64,000 bases of DNA from Devosia subaequoris (GCF_014197055.1 NZ_JACIEW010000003.1:186001-250000), one strand, 5' to 3'. Shown: positions 1 through 8,315, numbered from the stretch's first letter. A program made the numbers and translations. Notes: generated by a model not told the origin, from the letters alone.

Positions 1-3
1 GGG

Positions 4-627
4 TTGGAGACTGCTGAACTGATTTCGCGCCTGCTCGACGTCATCGAGCAGGACATTGCGCCTGTTACCGCCAAAGGTGTTGCGCGCGGCAACAAGTTGT
101 TCGGCGCGGCCATCCTGAAGAAATCCGATCTTTCGGTGATCGTGGCAGAAACCAACAACGAAATCGAAAATCCGCTCTGGCATGGTGAAATGCACGCCAT
201 CAAGCGTTTCTTTGAACTGCCCACCAATCAGCGGCCGGCCACCAGCGACTGTCTGTTCCTGTCATCCCACGAGCCCTGCTCGCTTTGCCTTTCAGGCATA
301 ACCTGGTCGGGATTTGACAATTTCTACTATCTGTTCAGCCATCAGGACAGCCGCGACAGCTTCGCCATTCCTTACGACATCCAGATTCTTAAATCTGTCT
401 ACGCGGTGCCCGAACCCGAGACCGGCATCGTGTCTCCGGGACGCGATCTTTACAATCGCAGCAACGACTTCTGGACCAGCCATGGCCTGCAGGACATGAT
501 CGCCGGGCTATCCCGCAGCAATCGTGAGGCACTTTCGGCGCGCATCGACGATCTTAACGCCCTCTACGCCGAATTGTCCGATGACTATCAAAAGCACAAG
601 GGCAGCAAGGGCATCCCGCTGGCCTAG
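4..627 (+). CDS. nucleoside/cytidine deaminase-like protein (5' end at window edge)
   Basis: Zinc-dependent deaminase of the cytidine deaminase fold (CMP/dCMP or tRNA-adenosine/guanine deaminase group). The zinc site is visible: H60-G-E62 (HGE replaces the usual HAE/CAE) and P91-C92-x-x-C95, so the catalytic Glu and three zinc ligands are present. The 207-residue length fits small nucleoside deaminases. The reading frame is open up to base 1, so the start could lie just outside the window; the first usable codon is TTG at 4. No partner gene identifies the substrate. The stop codon overlaps the stop of a small convergent gene. Family assignment is firm; substrate (base, nucleoside or tRNA) is unknown. 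Confidence 0.8.
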   Translation: METAELISRLLDVIEQDIAPVTAKGVARGNKLFGAAILKKSDLSVIVAETNNEIENPLWHGEMHAIKRFFELPTNQRPATSDCLFLSSHEPCSLCLSGITWSGFDNFYYLFSHQDSRDSFAIPYDIQILKSVYAVPEPETGIVSPGRDLYNRSNDFWTSHGLQDMIAGLSRSNREALSARIDDLNALYAELSDDYQKHKGSKGIPLA

Positions 628-746
628 TCGAGACCTACGGCGACCGCCGGCATGAATTCGCTACGCGGAGCCTCCGCAAAGGAGGCCGCAAAGGTCAGAA
701 AGCTGATCGACAAGGCGAACAGCGCGGTAAGTAAAAGCTGTGACAT
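624..746 (-). CDS. small hydrophobic/exported protein, 40 aa
   Basis: A 40-codon frame begins with ATG at 746, 10 nt after a GAGGGG ribosome-binding sequence. Residues 4-24 are a continuous hydrophobic stretch ending in AASFAEAP, which looks like a signal peptide with an Ala-x-Ala type cleavage site or a single membrane anchor. The remaining 15 or so residues have no recognisable motif. Its TAG stop (624-626) overlaps the TAG of the convergent deaminase gene. I do not recognise a family. Evidence is limited to the ribosome-binding site, start codon and hydrophobic profile, so it may be spurious. Confidence 0.4.
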   Translation of the reverse strand: MSQLLLTALFALSISFLTFAASFAEAPRSEFMPAVAVGLD

Positions 747-898
747 GGTGTAAGGGCCCCTCATTATTCTCTTGGCGGGCCGGGCTCGGCCCTTCCCGCT
801 TTCTGATTCCTTCTACGCATGCGGCTTTGAACGCAGGACCAATGCACTATTAATGTGTCATTCATAAATCCCACCGGGCGCATACCAGCCATGTGGCC

Positions 899-923
899 CG
901 AACTTTTTGCCCCCCCGCGCGTT
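899..923 (+). promoter_or_regulatory. EcfG-type promoter candidate for otsBA
   Basis: CGAAC (899-903), 16 nt, then CGTT (920-923). This is one mismatch from the alphaproteobacterial general-stress consensus GGAAC-N16/17-CGTT. It lies 38 bp upstream of the otsB start. Trehalose synthesis genes are typical EcfG targets, which supports it, but the first -35 base is wrong. Confidence 0.45.
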
Positions 924-960
924 GCAAGCTGTAACTATCAATGTAACCAAAGGGGTAGCC

Positions 961-1773
961 ATGTCCGAACTGATTGCACAGTCTGGCGGCGCGGCACCGA
1001 TGCTCGCCATTTTCACCGATTTCGACGGCACGCTGGTTGAAATCGCAGAAACGCCTGACGCTGTGGACGTGCCCGCCGATTTGGCGGATCAGTTGGAACG
1101 GACTGCCCGCGACTTCAATCATGCATTCGCCGTGATTACCGGACGTGAGATTGCAGATATCGACCGCTTTCTCTCTCCTCTGCACCTGCCAGTTGCCGGC
1201 GCCCACGGCGCCCAGCGCCGCCGGGCCGATGGTACGCTACTTGAACTCGATGCCAATATCAGCGGTGCCGCCCAAGCCATTGCCGACGCTTTGAGGCCGT
1301 TGCTCGAAGAGCATCCCGAATTGATCCTGGAGCCCAAGGACGGCGCCGTTGCGCTACATTTCCGCCAGGCACCGGAGTTGGAAGAAGACTGCCTTCTCGC
1401 CATGCAGGCGGCTATCGGCACACATCCTGAATTCACCCTCGTCCCGGGCAAGATGGTCCTTGAGGCGCGTCCCGCCGGCATCGACAAGGGCAGTGCCCTT
1501 AAAGCCTACATGCAAGAAGAACCCTTTGCCGGTCGCACGCCGATCTTCATCGGCGACGACACAACCGATGAAGATGCCTTTCGGGCCGCACAGGACCTTG
1601 GCGGCATCGGCATCAAGCTTGGGCCGGGCAAGACGATTGCGCGCATGCGTATCGCCGACGTTGCTTCTGTATATGCGTTGCTTGAGGGCCTAACCCAGAT
1701 CGTGGCGCAGCCGCACGCAACAGCCAATCTCGCGGACGAATCGCCGATTCTGGCGGACACGACTGCACACTGA
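961..1773 (+). CDS. otsB: trehalose-6-phosphate phosphatase
   Basis: Dephosphorylates trehalose-6-phosphate to trehalose in the cytoplasm, the second step of the OtsAB pathway. A HAD-fold enzyme: motif I is DFDGTL with catalytic D20 and D22, and the metal-binding motif GDDTTDED is near residues 198-205. The 270-residue length is normal. The start at 961 is chosen because AGGGG precedes it and because a candidate stress promoter (-10 at 920-923) lies between it and an upstream alternative start at 907. It is followed 64 nt later by otsA in the same direction, the phosphatase-first order common in alphaproteobacteria. Likely induced by osmotic, desiccation or general stress. Confidence 0.93.
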   Translation: MSELIAQSGGAAPMLAIFTDFDGTLVEIAETPDAVDVPADLADQLERTARDFNHAFAVITGREIADIDRFLSPLHLPVAGAHGAQRRRADGTLLELDANISGAAQAIADALRPLLEEHPELILEPKDGAVALHFRQAPELEEDCLLAMQAAIGTHPEFTLVPGKMVLEARPAGIDKGSALKAYMQEEPFAGRTPIFIGDDTTDEDAFRAAQDLGGIGIKLGPGKTIARMRIADVASVYALLEGLTQIVAQPHATANLADESPILADTTAH

Positions 1774-1837
1774 TCTGCCGACCGCCGGTCATGCCGGCAA
1801 ACATATATGTTCAACCAGACACGGAGGCACCAGCCAC

Positions 1838-3304
1838 ATGAGCCGCATCGTCATTGTATCGAACCGTACGCCCGGCAAGGGTCCCGCCGCCGGTGGGCTT
1901 GCCGTCGCGCTGCGCAAGGTACTGAGCGAAAGGGAGGGCTTCTGGTTCGGCTGGTCTGGCAAGCTGACGGAGCAGCCCGCCCGCGACGCCCGCATCGAGG
2001 ATATCGATGGCCTCAAGGTCGCACAGATCGACCTCAGCCGTGAGGATCATCACGCCTATTATGCGGGGTTCTCGAACTCCATTCTCTGGCCCAGCTTCCA
2101 TCTGCGCCTTGATCTGGCAACGATCGAAAGCCACTGGTACGAGGGCTATCGCCGGGTGAACCAGCAATTCGCCAAAGCGCTGCTGCCGCTGCTCAAGCCC
2201 GATGACGTGGTCTGGGTGCACGACTATCACCTGATCCCGCTCGCCTCTGAATTGCGCCAGCTCGGCGCGCGCAACCGCATGGGCTTCTATCTGCATATTC
2301 CCTTCCCCACGACCGATGCGCTCTATGCCATTCCGCACCATGAAGAACTGATGCGCGACCTGTCGCGCTATGATCTGGTCGGCATGCAGGCCAAGCGCGA
2401 CGTTGTCGCGTTCACCGAATTTGCGGAGCATCAGGCGCCCTCCACGTTTGGCGGCCACAAGGTGCAGGCGATCGATTTCAGCCGCACCGAGGTAGACGCT
2501 TTCCCCATCGGTTCGGACCCGGATGCCTTTGCCAGGCTCTCCGTCAGTCCCGCCGCCACCAAGATGGTGAACCGCATGAAGCGAGTTTTGGGCGATCAGC
2601 GGCTGATCCTGGGCGTCGACCGGCTCGACTATTCCAAAGGTCTGCCGCAACGCGTTGAAGCCTATGAAAAACTGCTCGCCAATAATGCTCGGCTGCGCCG
2701 ATCCGTACACCTGCTCCAGGTGGCTCCGCCGTCGCGTGACAGTATCAAGGAATATCAGGAAACCAGCGATACGCTGGACGCCATGTGCGGCCGGGTCATG
2801 GGGCATTTCGCCGAGCCCGACTGGCAGCCCCTCACCTATGTCAAGCGCGCCTATGGTCAGCCAAGCCTGGCCGGACTTTACCGCATGGCTCGTGTGGCCC
2901 TGGTCACGCCGTTGCGCGACGGCATGAACCTGGTGGCGCACGAATTCGTCGGATCACAGAACCCTGACGACCCTGGCGTGCTGGTGCTCTCACGCTTCGC
3001 CGGTGCCGCCGAAATCTTCCCAGAGGGCCTTCTGGTCAATCCTTTTGATACGGACGAGACATCCGAGGCCCTCCGCATGGCGCTCGACATGCCGCTCGAT
3101 GAACGCAAGCAGCGTTGGGCCGCTCTGATGAAATCCGCACAGAAGCACAATGTCGATGATTGGGCAGTGAGCTTCCTCAATCATCTGACCCAGGGTGGAC
3201 CGGACAAACCCAGCGCGACGCGCGATGTGCTTTATCTCGGTTCAGCCAGCGAGTTGGCTACGCCTCCGAACGCCATGGGGTCCCCGACGCCGCCAGCAGT
3301 GTAA
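1838..3304 (+). CDS. otsA: trehalose-6-phosphate synthase
   Basis: Transfers glucose from UDP-glucose to glucose-6-phosphate to make trehalose-6-phosphate (glycosyltransferase family 20, GT-B fold). The N-terminal VSNR and a Gly-rich loop (PAAGGLAVAL), WVHDYHLIP near residue 130, GVDRLDYSKGLPQR near residue 265, and the C-terminal PLRDGMNLVAHEF are OtsA hallmarks for both substrates. The 488 residues are slightly longer than the usual 460-475, with a Pro/Ala-rich tail after the fold. GGAGG precedes the ATG. It lies downstream of otsB, probably in one transcript. Its last 47 bp overlap the 3' end of the convergent reductase gene. Confidence 0.95.
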   Translation: MSRIVIVSNRTPGKGPAAGGLAVALRKVLSEREGFWFGWSGKLTEQPARDARIEDIDGLKVAQIDLSREDHHAYYAGFSNSILWPSFHLRLDLATIESHWYEGYRRVNQQFAKALLPLLKPDDVVWVHDYHLIPLASELRQLGARNRMGFYLHIPFPTTDALYAIPHHEELMRDLSRYDLVGMQAKRDVVAFTEFAEHQAPSTFGGHKVQAIDFSRTEVDAFPIGSDPDAFARLSVSPAATKMVNRMKRVLGDQRLILGVDRLDYSKGLPQRVEAYEKLLANNARLRRSVHLLQVAPPSRDSIKEYQETSDTLDAMCGRVMGHFAEPDWQPLTYVKRAYGQPSLAGLYRMARVALVTPLRDGMNLVAHEFVGSQNPDDPGVLVLSRFAGAAEIFPEGLLVNPFDTDETSEALRMALDMPLDERKQRWAALMKSAQKHNVDDWAVSFLNHLTQGGPDKPSATRDVLYLGSASELATPPNAMGSPTPPAV

Positions 3305-4151
3305 CCAGCATGCGGTTGGCCGGGGTGGCGATGCCATGTTTTTCGCCCAGCCGCACGATAACCCCGTTGCGGGCTTCGATTTCCATGGGGTTGCCCGCCA
3401 GCCGATCAGCATGAATTGACCCGGCTATCGCGCCCTCCTTCATCGCTCGCATGTTCTCGACGGTGGAGTCCACGACAGCTTGCGGCACCACAGCGCCCTC
3501 TGCCCGCCCGACAGCCGCGCACTCTTCCGCCAAGGCGCGAACGATGGCCTCCATGTCATGGGACCAGACCGGACCAGTCGCCCGCAAGGTCAGCGCCGGC
3601 ACAATGGCAGCACAATTGCCGGTCAGCTTGACCCAGAGCTGGGACACAAAATCGGCATGTGTCGCCGCCTCGATTTCCGTATGGGCGAATAACTCCGCCA
3701 ACGCCTCGCCATTTTGCCCTGCGGGCACTGCGATGATGCCATGTCGGCTCTGGACGATACGACCAGGTGCGCTGCGCGAGGCAGGCAGATTGATCATCAC
3801 CGGGACCAGCCGGTCTGCCGGCACCAGATGGGCAAACAGGCTCACGTGCTCCACCCCATTCTGGATGATCGCCACGCGCGTTGTCGGCCCGCACAATGCC
3901 TTGAGCCATGGCGCCGTCGCATCGACACTATAGGCCTTTGTCGTCACCAGAACCCAATCCACCGGCTCGCCCTGCGAGGGGCCGGTCAGCACTGTCGGCG
4001 CGGCCTTGATCACGCCTTCTGGCGTTTCCACCACCAGATCGGTGATCGGCGTGCGAACGCAGACCGAAACATCAAAGTCTGCGTTCTGGGCCAGCCAGGC
4101 GGCGAGGGTTCCCCCGATAGCGCCCGGCCCGACAATAGCGATGGAAGTCAT
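3258..4151 (-). CDS. 2-dehydropantoate 2-reductase (ketopantoate reductase family)
   Basis: NADPH-dependent reductase of the PanE/ApbA family, which reduces ketopantoate to pantoate for coenzyme A synthesis. The Rossmann motif GPGAIGG is at residues 7-13. The C-terminal half has the helical ApbA_C character, with the conserved KLTGNCAAI segment near residue 170. Length is 297. The start at 4151 places the Rossmann strand right at the N-terminus, as is usual; a longer frame to 4196 adds residues unlike the family. Many alphaproteobacteria carry several PanE paralogues of unproven substrate, so no gene symbol is given. Convergent with otsA, overlapping its 3' end by 47 bp. Confidence 0.85.
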   Translation of the reverse strand: MTSIAIVGPGAIGGTLAAWLAQNADFDVSVCVRTPITDLVVETPEGVIKAAPTVLTGPSQGEPVDWVLVTTKAYSVDATAPWLKALCGPTTRVAIIQNGVEHVSLFAHLVPADRLVPVMINLPASRSAPGRIVQSRHGIIAVPAGQNGEALAELFAHTEIEAATHADFVSQLWVKLTGNCAAIVPALTLRATGPVWSHDMEAIVRALAEECAAVGRAEGAVVPQAVVDSTVENMRAMKEGAIAGSIHADRLAGNPMEIEARNGVIVRLGEKHGIATPANRMLVTLLAASGTPWRSEA

Positions 4152-4211
4152 GGCAATCCCCTCGAAAATGCAATGGGCGGCCCGAAGGCCGCCCATTGCT
4201 CAAAATGTGCT

Positions 4212-5630
4212 TCACGCGCTGGCTGATGCGCGCCGGGCACGGCCTGCGTCGCGCTGACCCTTGTTCCAGCGCGGCTTGCCCGATTTGGCACCGGCCGGCT
4301 TGTTGCCTGCTGGCCGGGCAGACTGCGGCATGCCTTCGCCCGATTTGCTGCGCTCACCACCCGGGCGAGGCGTATTGAACTTGCGCGGGCTCTTGGACTT
4401 TGGGTTGCGGGCGGTGCGCGCACCGCCCGGTGCACCGGCATTGCTCCGCGGCTGACGTGGCGCCGCGGCTTCTTCGACCAGATTCAGATCGCCCGACACC
4501 GGAAGTGTTCGGCGGATCAGCCGTTCGACATCGCGCAGCTTGGACTTTTCCGTACCATCACACAGCGTTATGGCAATGCCTGAGGCGCCATTGCGGCCGG
4601 TGCGGCCAATGCGGTGCACATAATTCTCCGGATCATCCGGCAGGTCATAATTGACCACATGCGTAATGCTTTGCACATCAATGCCGCGCGCCGCGATATC
4701 AGTTGCAACAAGAATGCGCACGCCGCCGCTGGCAAAGCCCTTGAGCGCAGCCTGGCGGGCATTCTGGCTCTTGTTGCCGTGAATGGCAGCGGCGTCATGT
4801 CCATCAATGGCAAGATTCTTGGCCACCCGATCGGCGCCGTGTTTGGTGCGGGCGAAGACGATAACCCGCTCCATGCCTTCAGCTTCATCGGCGAGGAGAT
4901 TGTTGAGTACGCCGCGCTTGGCCTTGGAGCCGGACATGATCACCCGCTGGTCGATCTTGACCACCGTGGAGCCCTGTGGTGCGGCTTCAACCTTGATTGG
5001 CTCTTTCAGCAAAGATTTTGCCAAATCCTCGACTTCCGCCGCCATGGTGGCAGAGAATAACATGGTCTGACGCCGAAGACCGATGGCCTTGGCAATGGCC
5101 CGCACCGGCGCGATAAAGCCCATATCGAGCATCCGGTCGGCCTCGTCCAGCACCAGCCAGCGCGTTTCGTTGAGGCGGATCTTGTTATCGTCGAGCAAGT
5201 CCTTGAGGCGGCCTGGCGTGGCCACGACCACATCGACACCCTTGGCGATCTTCTGCACTTGGTGGTAGCGCGAAACGCCACCCAGCACGAGAACCGTATC
5301 GAGCTTCATCTTCGAGCCCGCAAACTTGCGAATATTCTCTTCGATCTGCACGGCCAGTTCGCGCGTCGGCGCCAGGATCAGCGCGCGCGTTGTCATCGGC
5401 CGGGGCCGACCGGTCAACCCAAGAAGGCCGGCCAGGATCGGCAGCCCAAAGGCCGCCGTCTTGCCCGAACCGGTCTGGGCAATGCCCATCATGTCCCGCC
5501 CTTCAATGAGCTTGGGAATGGCCTGGGCCTGAATTTTGGTGGGCTCGGTAAAGCCGCCGGCAGTCAGGCTGTCGGTGATCAGTGTCGGCAGGCCGAGCGA
5601 GGTAAAATCGTTCAAACTCGTGTCTTTCAT
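4212..5630 (-). CDS. DEAD-box ATP-dependent RNA helicase, RhlE type
   Basis: ATP-dependent RNA helicase acting in ribosome assembly or RNA turnover. All core motifs are readable: Q-motif region PTKIQAQAIP, AQTGSGKTAAF (motif I), PTRELAVQI (Ia), DEAD as VLDEADRMLDMGF (II), SAT (III), ARTKHGADRVAKNL (IV), VATDIAARGID (V) and HRIGRTGR (VI). The last 90 or so residues are a basic Pro/Arg/Gly/Ser-rich tail typical of RhlE paralogues. The start at 5630 (472 aa) puts the Q-motif at its usual distance; a start at 5684 is possible. No strong ribosome-binding site is visible for either. Confidence 0.9.
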   Translation of the reverse strand: MKDTSLNDFTSLGLPTLITDSLTAGGFTEPTKIQAQAIPKLIEGRDMMGIAQTGSGKTAAFGLPILAGLLGLTGRPRPMTTRALILAPTRELAVQIEENIRKFAGSKMKLDTVLVLGGVSRYHQVQKIAKGVDVVVATPGRLKDLLDDNKIRLNETRWLVLDEADRMLDMGFIAPVRAIAKAIGLRRQTMLFSATMAAEVEDLAKSLLKEPIKVEAAPQGSTVVKIDQRVIMSGSKAKRGVLNNLLADEAEGMERVIVFARTKHGADRVAKNLAIDGHDAAAIHGNKSQNARQAALKGFASGGVRILVATDIAARGIDVQSITHVVNYDLPDDPENYVHRIGRTGRNGASGIAITLCDGTEKSKLRDVERLIRRTLPVSGDLNLVEEAAAPRQPRSNAGAPGGARTARNPKSKSPRKFNTPRPGGERSKSGEGMPQSARPAGNKPAGAKSGKPRWNKGQRDAGRARRASASA

Positions 5631-5901
5631 CTTGCGCAAAACCGCGCATGCGCCAAGCCGCAATGCGGGTGGCGCTTCTAACAACTTTGCAATCGGGCGA
5701 TGGGATTATCGCGCGGGTGCTGGCTCAAACCCGGACCGCACATTCTGGGGTATCCGGGTCGACTTCGCCGCTCACCGCTTGAGTAAGAAGGGAAGTCCAT
5801 CAACGGCCATTTCGCCGTGACGTCGCGTTCATATGGGGGAATTGGCTCAGAAAGGCAAGCGCGATGGGCGCATGGGTGGTGTGCTGCGCCGCTGTCGGGT
5901 C
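5631..5901. other. intergenic, no gene seen
   Basis: About 270 bp between the helicase start and the MsrP-like gene end. It should contain the helicase promoter. I see no credible coding frame, including no methionine-rich small frame, which was looked for because such a peptide accompanies related loci elsewhere. Confidence 0.5.
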
Positions 5902-6693
5902 TTAAATCCCGCCATACCAGTCATAGCCATTGTCCTCCCAATAGCCGCCCTTGCCGCGGCCGAAGGATGACAGGTCGTCGACCAGCTCGATAGTGTGCAG
6001 ATATTTCGGCTGCTTGTAGCCAAGGGCCCGCTCGATCCTGAGGCGAACCGGTGCACCATTGCTCACCGGCAAGACCTCGTCATTGAGCCCATAGGACAGG
6101 ATAGTCTGGGGGTGATAGGCATCCACCAGATCCGAGCTGGTGTAATAGAGAATGTCCCCGGACAGGCCGCGCTGGATATTGTCGTAGCAGTGATAGACGC
6201 AATAGCGCGCGCCCGGCTTCACCCCGGCCTGGTCGAGCACCGGCCCCAAGGGTGTGCCGGTCCACTTGGCAATGCAGCTCCAGCCCTCGACACAATCGTG
6301 CCGGGTAATCTGTGTACGCTCCGGCATGTTGCGCAACTCGGCCAGCGAGAAGCTGACTTCTTTGTCCACCATGCCCTTGATGGTCAGGCGATAGGGTTCG
6401 AAATTGGCCTGCCTCAGGAACATATATTCCGCCGTCGTGGGATCGGTCGAACCATTGGGGCGCTGACCCTGGCGGATGTCGGTTTCCGCATATTCGCGCG
6501 CCAGCACCTGATTGCCGATCAGGGCGCGCTGCGCCCGGTAGGTCAGTACATTGGCTTGCTCGAGTGCCTGACGCACCGGATTGCCGCGCTGGCCGAGAAA
6601 GTCGAACTGATCGCATCCCGATAGTGCCAGGGACGACCCCAGCGCGGCCGAGCCGACCAGAAACTTGCGGCGATTGACGATCAGGCGGCTCAT
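5902..6693 (-). CDS. periplasmic molybdopterin methionine-sulfoxide reductase, MsrP/YedY1 type
   Basis: Molybdenum-cofactor oxidoreductase of the sulfite-oxidase fold that reduces methionine sulfoxide in envelope proteins. The molybdenum-ligating cysteine is C134 in RHDCVEGW. The N-terminus has a twin-arginine signal (NRRKFLV, residues 7-13) followed by LSGC with C27, so it may be a Tat-exported lipoprotein; E. coli MsrP is soluble. Length is 263. The start ATG overlaps the stop of the upstream cytochrome gene by 4 bp (ATGA), showing translational coupling. Transcription should begin at the SigF-type promoter at 7656-7681. The pairing with a cytochrome b, SigF and NrsF matches the YedY1/YedZ1 reactive-chlorine-response arrangement known from Azospira. 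Confidence 0.85.
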   Translation of the reverse strand: MSRLIVNRRKFLVGSAALGSSLALSGCDQFDFLGQRGNPVRQALEQANVLTYRAQRALIGNQVLAREYAETDIRQGQRPNGSTDPTTAEYMFLRQANFEPYRLTIKGMVDKEVSFSLAELRNMPERTQITRHDCVEGWSCIAKWTGTPLGPVLDQAGVKPGARYCVYHCYDNIQRGLSGDILYYTSSDLVDAYHPQTILSYGLNDEVLPVSNGAPVRLRIERALGYKQPKYLHTIELVDDLSSFGRGKGGYWEDNGYDWYGGI

Positions 6694-7541
6694 GGCTTGT
6701 CTCCCTGTTCCCTGGGCGTGCCGGGGCTGGTGCGATACCAGCCGGTAATCATGGAGCGCAGCTCGTTGAGCGGGCCGGCCAGTAGCACCATGATGATATG
6801 GACAACGAAGAACAGCACCAGCAGCACCATCACAACGAAATGGATGGTGCGTGCCGTCTGCCGGCCCCCGAAGATATCCAGCAGCCACGGCCAGGCCGCA
6901 TCCATGCCCGGACTCATGGTCAGGCCCGTCAGGATGATCAGAGGGAACAGCAAAAAGAAGATCGCGAAATAACTCAGCTTCTGCAGCGGCGTGTAGCTGC
7001 GGCCGTGATGTAGGCGCAGCCGCGCGTGATCCAGGGCATCCCGCGGCAAGCCTGTGATGTCGCCGGTCCTGGGCAGAATATCGCGCCGCAAATGGCCATT
7101 GATGAAACTGGCCAGAAACCAGATGAACAAGGCGGCAACAAAAATCCATCCAAAGAAGAAATGCAGGACCCGCCCTGTCGCCAGGTCGCGGAAGGAGGGA
7201 ATTGTCACCGCGCCGGGAAAGCCGATAAAGCTGGGATTGGCCGCCGGCCCGCTCATGCCCAGAACGCCGGTCGTGTCGAAGGTCTGCCCGAAAATTGTGG
7301 TTTGCCCGCGTGGCCCATCTGGCGTGTTGACAGCACCAATGCTGAGCACTGAATTGTCGAATTCGAAGCCGGATTGCTTGCCGATGTAGAGGCTGGGGTG
7401 GGCGTTGAAAATCTGCAGGCCGGAGAGCAGCAGGAAAAACAGACAGATCGCCCAGACCCAATGGGTCAGCCGCGTCCAGATGGACTGGCGATAGACCAAC
7501 GGACCTTTGACCGGCGGCAGGCCCTTGTCTTCTTTAGTCAT
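6690..7541 (-). CDS. cytochrome b561/hydrogenase-type b subunit, electron donor to MsrP-like enzyme
   Basis: Integral membrane di-heme cytochrome of the bacterial b561/Ni-hydrogenase cytochrome b group, expected to pass quinol electrons to the periplasmic molybdoenzyme encoded next. The RLTHWVWAICLFFLLLSG segment (first transmembrane helix with heme-ligand His) is characteristic, and further helices lie near residues 125-150, 190-215 and 230-260. It resembles YedZ1 rather than the shorter MsrQ/YedZ. The ATG at 7541 follows GAGGGGGGAAC; a TTG start at 7559 is less likely. The end overlaps the downstream gene by 4 bp. A SigF-type promoter lies 115 bp upstream. Confidence 0.82.
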   Translation of the reverse strand: MTKEDKGLPPVKGPLVYRQSIWTRLTHWVWAICLFFLLLSGLQIFNAHPSLYIGKQSGFEFDNSVLSIGAVNTPDGPRGQTTIFGQTFDTTGVLGMSGPAANPSFIGFPGAVTIPSFRDLATGRVLHFFFGWIFVAALFIWFLASFINGHLRRDILPRTGDITGLPRDALDHARLRLHHGRSYTPLQKLSYFAIFFLLFPLIILTGLTMSPGMDAAWPWLLDIFGGRQTARTIHFVVMVLLVLFFVVHIIMVLLAGPLNELRSMITGWYRTSPGTPREQGDKP

Positions 7542-7655
7542 GTTCCCCCCTCGGGCCAATCGCGTGATATCCGCCTCTAGTAACGGTAGCGTATCGAGCG
7601 GAGGGTCGCTATCACGTCGATGTTATTGCTGCGCTTATGCAGTTCACATCGCCTG

Positions 7656-7681
7656 TTCGCACCATCCGCTAATCGGGTTAC
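7656..7681 (-). promoter_or_regulatory. SigF-type ECF promoter for cytochrome b-msrP operon
   Basis: On the minus strand GTAACC (7681-7676), exactly 16 nt, then CGAA (7659-7656). This is identical to the Caulobacter SigF consensus as I recall it (GTAACC-N16-CGAA) and faces the cytochrome-msrP operon. Confidence 0.75.
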
Positions 7682-7727
7682 CTGTTCACGCAGCCGTGTT
7701 CGGCGCTCGCTTTATTGCCCCTGCTGT

Positions 7728-7753
7728 GTAACCTCCTGTACAAGCGGCGCGAA
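7728..7753 (+). promoter_or_regulatory. SigF-type ECF promoter for sigF-nrsF
   Basis: GTAACC (7728-7733), exactly 16 nt, then CGAA (7750-7753), the same sequence and spacing as the divergent promoter 47 bp away. It implies autoregulation of the sigma factor. The -10 lies only about 10 bp from the first possible ATG. Confidence 0.75.
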
Positions 7754-7763
7754 TGGAGAACCA

Positions 7764-8315
7764 ATGCAGGCGGATGCAACCGAGAAACGGATGCGCGAGT
7801 TGATGCTCGCCGCACTCGACGGCGATGCAGCCGCTTATCGCCGGCTGCTGGCCGAGCTCACACGCTATTTGCGTCCTTGGTTTGCAAGACGCCTGAGCGC
7901 GTCCCATGTTTCTCACGCGGAGGATTTAGTGCAGGAAACTTTACTTGCCTTGCACGCCAAACGTTCGACCTACGACCGCAGCCGGCCCTTCACGGCCTGG
8001 TTGCATGCTGTTGCACATCACAAATTTGTCGATCATGTCCGTCGCCACGCCATCCGGCCCACCGTTCATCTTGACGACGACGCGCCCATATTTGCGTTCG
8101 ACGACAGCGCCCACGCCGCCGACCGCCGCGATGTCGATGCAGTGTTGACCCAGGTGCCTGAACGAACCGCCGATCTCATCCGCCAAACTCGTATAGAAGG
8201 CGCTAGCATCGCCGAGGCTGCGGCTCGCCACGGTATGAGTGAAACCGCTGCAAAGGTGTCGATACACCGCGGCCTCAAATCCTTGGTGCGCAGGTTTGCG
8301 GGAGGCAGCAAATGA
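7764..8315 (+). CDS. sigF: ECF sigma factor, SigF type
   Basis: Extracytoplasmic-function sigma factor that should direct transcription from the two GTAACC-N16-CGAA promoters in front of it. Region 2 is visible (residues about 20-85, with EDLVQETLLALH and FTAWLHAVAHHKFVDHVRR) and region 4 near residues 130-180 (EGASIAEAAARHGMSETAAK). The length is 183 from ATG 7764 or 174 from ATG 7791. The promoter -10 (7750-7753) predicts a transcript start at about 7758-7762, so use of 7764 would need an almost leaderless mRNA, while 7791 has GAGAAACGG before it. The stop overlaps the nrsF start by 4 bp. The symbol rests on the NrsF partner and promoter type. Confidence 0.88.
   Translation: MQADATEKRMRELMLAALDGDAAAYRRLLAELTRYLRPWFARRLSASHVSHAEDLVQETLLALHAKRSTYDRSRPFTAWLHAVAHHKFVDHVRRHAIRPTVHLDDDAPIFAFDDSAHAADRRDVDAVLTQVPERTADLIRQTRIEGASIAEAAARHGMSETAAKVSIHRGLKSLVRRFAGGSK

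Noticed and set aside
951..982. GTAACC ... CGAA around the otsB start, resembling the SigF promoter
   Set aside because: The spacing is 17 rather than 16 nt and the -10 would lie inside the otsB coding region, so it is treated as chance.
1811..2941. 376-codon minus-strand frame inside otsA
   Set aside because: Antisense shadow of a strongly conserved gene; high-GC DNA keeps the opposite frame open. No family resemblance.
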